64,000 bases of DNA from Melitaea cinxia (Eukaryota > Arthropoda > Insecta > Lepidoptera > Nymphalidae): assembly GCF_905220565.1 (NCBI RefSeq), contig NC_059404.1, forward strand, positions 14,288,472 to 14,352,471. Reading direction: 5' to 3'. Positions 60,601-64,000 of the stretch are shown here, one piece after another. The stretch's first letter is position 1; every line of letters begins with the position of its first letter. The notes beneath the pieces were generated by a model. That model did no database searches and was not told the DNA's origin. It saw only the letters and a program-made list of their open reading frames with translations. The translations under genes were made by a program, and so were the position numbers.

Positions 60601-63600
60601 AAAGTAGTATATAGGCATTGTCTTAGAGAAAAAAAAAATAAAAAAAAATAGAAGGGATTGAGTATCCCTTTTGAAATTTTTATCATCGTTTCTAGACAGG
60701 AATAGAAAGGTTTCTACGAAGTTACAACAAAATGTAGTGTCCACGAGCAGAGATATAGACATTTGAAGAAGTAGTATATAGGCATTGTCTTAGAGAAAAA
60801 AAAAAATAGAAGGGATTGAGTATCCCTTTTGAAATTTTTATCATCGTTTCTTGATAGTAATATAAAGGTTTCTACGAGGTTACAACAAAACGTAGTGTCC
60901 ACGAGCAGAGAGATATAGACATTTGAAGAAGTAGTATATAGGCATTGTCTTAGAGAAAAAAAAAATAAAAAAAATAGAAGGGATTGAGTATCCCTTTTAA
61001 AAATTTTATCATCGTTTCTAGACAGTAACAGAAAGGTTTCTGCGAAGTTACAACAAAATGTAGTGTCCACGAGCAGAGATATAGACATTTGAAGAAATGG
61101 TACATAGGCGTTGTCTTAGAGAAAAAAAAATAAAAAAAAATAGAAGGGATTGAGTATCCCTTTTGAAATTTTTATCATCGTTTTTAGACAGTAATAGAAA
61201 GGTTTCTACGAAGTTACAACAAAATGTAGTGTCCACGAGCAGAGATATAGACATTTGAAGAAGTATTATATAGGCATTGTCTTAGAGAAAAAAAAATAAA
61301 AAAAAATAGAAGGGATTGAGTATCCCTTTAAAAAATTTTATCAACGTTTCTAGCCAGTAACAGAAAGGTTTCTGCGAAGTTACAACAAAATGTAGTGTCC
61401 ACGAGCAGAGATATAGACATTTGAAGAAGTAGTATATAGGCATTGTCTTAGAGAAAAAAAAAATAAAAAAAAAATAGAAGGGATTGAGTATCCCTTTTGA
61501 AATTTTTATCATCGTTTCTAGCCAGTAACAGAAAGGTTTCTGCGAAGTTACAACAAAATGTAGTGTCCACGAGCAGAGATATAGACATTTGAAGAAGTAG
61601 TATATAGGCATTGTCTTAGAGAAAAAAAAATAAAAAAAAAATAGAAGGGATTGAGTATCCCTTTTGAAATTTTTATCATCGTTTCTAGACAGGAATAGAA
61701 AGGTTTCTACGAAGTTACAACAAAATGTAGTGTCCACGAGCAGAGATATAGACATTTAAAGAAGTAGTATATAGGCATTGTCTTAGCGAAAAAAAAAAAA
61801 TAAAAAAAAATAGAAGGGATTGAGTATCCCTTTTGAAATTTTTATCATCGTTTCTAGACAGTAATAGAAAGGTTTCTACGAAGTTACAACAAAATGTAGT
61901 GTCCACGAGCAGAGATATAGACATTTGAAAAAGTAGTATATAGGCATTGTCTTAGAGAAAAAAAAAAAAATAAAAAAAAATAGAAGGGATTGAGTATCCC
62001 TTTTGAAATTTTTATCATCGTTTCTAGACAGGAATAGAAAGGTTTCTACGAAGTTACAACAAAATGTAGTGTCCACGAGCAGAGATATAGACATTTGAAA
62101 AAGTAGTATATAGGCATTGTCTTAGAGAAAAAAAAAAAAAATAGAAGGGATTGAGTATCCCTTTTGAAATTTTTATCATCGTTTTTAGACAGTAATAGAA
62201 AGGTTTCTGCGAAGTTACAACAAAATGTAGTGTCCACGAGCAGAGATATAGACATTTGAAGAAATGGTACATAGGCGTTGTCTTAGAGAAAAAAAAAATA
62301 AAAAAAATATAAGGGGTTGAGTATCCCTTTTGAAATTTTTATCATCGTTTCTAGATAGTAATATAAAGGTTTCTACGAAGTTACAACAAAATGTAGTGTC
62401 CACGAGCAGAGATATAGACATTTGAAGAAGTAGTATATAGGCATTGTCTTAGAGAAAAAAAAAATAAAAAAAAATAGAAGGGATTGAGTATCCCTTTTGA
62501 AATTTTTATCATCGTTTCTAGATAGTAGTATAAAGGTTTCTACGAAGTAACAACAAAATGTAGTGTCCACGAGCAGAGATATAGACATTTGAAGAAGTAG
62601 TATATAGGCATTGTCTTAGAGAAAAAATAAATAAAAAGAAATAGAAGGGATTGAGTATCCCTTTTGAAATTTTTATCATCGTTTCTAGACAGTAATAGAA
62701 AGGTTTCTACGAAGTTACAACAAAATGTAGTGTCCACGAGCAGAGATATAGACATTTGAAGAAGTAGTATATAGGCATTGTCTTAGAGAAAAAAAAAATA
62801 AAAAAAAATAGAAGGGATTGAGTATCCCTTTTAAAATTTTTATCATCGTTTCTTGATAGTAATATAAAGGGACTCTACGAGGTTACAACAAAATGTAGTG
62901 TCCACGAGCAGAGATATAGACATTTGAAGAAGTAGTATATAGGTATTGTCTTAGAGAAAAAAAAAAAATAAAAAAAAATAGAAGGGATTGAGTATCCCTT
63001 TTGAAATTTTTATCATCGTTTCTAGACAGGAATAGAAAGGTTTCTACGAAGTTACAACAAAATGTAGTGTCCACGAGCAGAGATATAGACATTTAAATAA
63101 GTAGTATATAGGCATTGTCTTAGCGAAAAAAAAAAAATAAAAAAAAATAGAAGGGATTGAGTATCCCTTTTGAAATTTTTATCATCGTTTCTAGACAGTA
63201 ATAGAAAGGTTTCTACGAAGTTACAACAAAATGTAGTGTTCACGAGCAGAGATATAGACATTTGAAAAAGTAGTATATAGGCATTGTCTTAGAGAAAAAA
63301 AAAATAAAAAAAAATAGAAGGGATTGAGTATCCCTTTTGAAATTTTTATCATCGTTTCTAGACAGGAATAGAAAGGTTTCTACGAAGTTACAACAAAATG
63401 TAGTGTCCACGAGCAGAGATATAGACATTTGAAGAAGTAGTATATAGGCATTGTCTTAGAGAAAAAAAAAAAATAGAAGGGATTGAGTATCCCTTTTGAA
63501 ATTTTTATCATCGTTTCTTGATAGTAATATAAAGGTTTCTACGAGGTTACAACAAAACGTAGTGTCCACGAGCAGAGAGATATAGACATTTGAAGAAGTA

Positions 63601-64000
63601 GTATATAGGCATTGTCTTAGAGAAAAAAAAAATAAAAAAAATAGAAGGGATTGAGTATCCCTTTTAAAAATTTTATCATCGTTTCTAGACAGTAACAGAA
63701 AGGTTTCTGCGAAGTTACAACAAAATGTAGTGTCCACGAGCAGAGATATAGACATTTGAAGAAATGGTACATAGGCGTTGTCTTAGAGAAAAAAAAATAA
63801 AAAAAAATAGAAGGGATTGAGTATCCCTTTTGAAATTTTTATCATCGTTTTTAGACAGTAATAGAAAGGTTTCTACGAAGTTACAACAAAATGTAGTGTC
63901 CACGAGCAGAGATATAGACATTTGAAGAAGTATTATATAGGCATTGTCTTAGAGAAAAAAAAAATAAAAAAAAATAGAAGGGATTGAGTATCCCTTTAAA
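57626..64000 (-). repeat. Satellite array, - orientation, at least 38 monomers
   Basis: Reverse-complement monomers of the same family, 38 occurrences of GTGTCCACGAGCAGAG (two with a TTCACG or GAGAGA variant) up to the window end, where the array continues. A six-monomer block repeats at 1,001 bp (58.09-59.09 and 59.09-60.09 kb), and a 16-monomer block repeats at 2,666 bp (59.26-61.92 and 61.92 to the end). Variants such as AATAAATAAAAAGAAATAG at 58950, 59951 and 62617 mark equivalent positions. Confidence 0.97.

Noticed and set aside
54628..63921. Dozens of open frames of 60-157 codons starting MSISLLVDTTFCC
   Set aside because: They are translations of one satellite monomer in both array arms, with homopolymer Phe tracts from the T run; there is no independent coding evidence.

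Overview
The window looks like eukaryotic, almost certainly insect, genomic DNA. It is AT-rich, with short GC-rich exons bounded by GT/AG introns and a dense, nested load of transposable-element remnants whose sequences I associate with butterflies and moths (Lepidoptera). No bacterial-type operons, rRNA genes or CRISPR arrays are visible.

Layout. (1) 114-2054, + strand: the last four exons of a gene whose 5' part lies outside the window; the protein ends in a Gly/Val- and His-rich tail and I could not identify it. (2) 4147-9642, - strand: a complete seven-exon gene for the ER chaperone receptor-associated protein (RAP/LRPAP1), with signal peptide, RAP repeats and a C-terminal HTEL retrieval signal. 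Its introns hold two non-autonomous Helitrons, LINE ends and a long TA microsatellite. (3) 11.2-12.1 kb: a CRE-bearing promoter and a likely first coding exon on the + strand, with a possible second exon near 18.5 kb that resembles the start of a chromodomain. (4) 12.1-31.3 kb: mostly intron-like or intergenic DNA with scattered LINE ends, MITEs, a 118-bp tandem repeat and a perfect hairpin.

(5) 31,331-38,665: a four-layer transposon nest. A LINE fragment is split by a TIR element with GGCCTAGCATGC ends, which is split by a 5,943-bp PIF/Harbinger element (31,554-37,496, 41-bp TIRs, TAA target duplication), which carries a MITE. The Harbinger element encodes a 400-aa DDE transposase and, on the opposite strand, a 290-aa MADF-BESS DNA-binding protein. 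Each gene's second exon, or exon 2 and terminator, lies inside the other's intron. The element also carries a third gene, a YqaJ/lambda-exonuclease-like protein broken by two A-run frameshifts. YqaJ proteins are known from ISL2EU transposons; finding one inside a TAA-flanked Harbinger with a MADF partner is the most unusual thing in this window.

(6) 38.7-54.4 kb: more MITEs and LINE ends, a foldback element with a tRNA-like centre, a second perfect hairpin, and a weak two-exon candidate near 50.9 kb. (7) 54.6 kb to the window end: a satellite of ~166-bp monomers, 18 in + orientation and then, across a junction at about 57.58 kb, 38 in - orientation, with higher-order repeats of 1,001 bp (6 monomers) and 2,666 bp (16 monomers). 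The array runs off the window end. Open reading frames in the satellite are by-products of the repeat, not genes.
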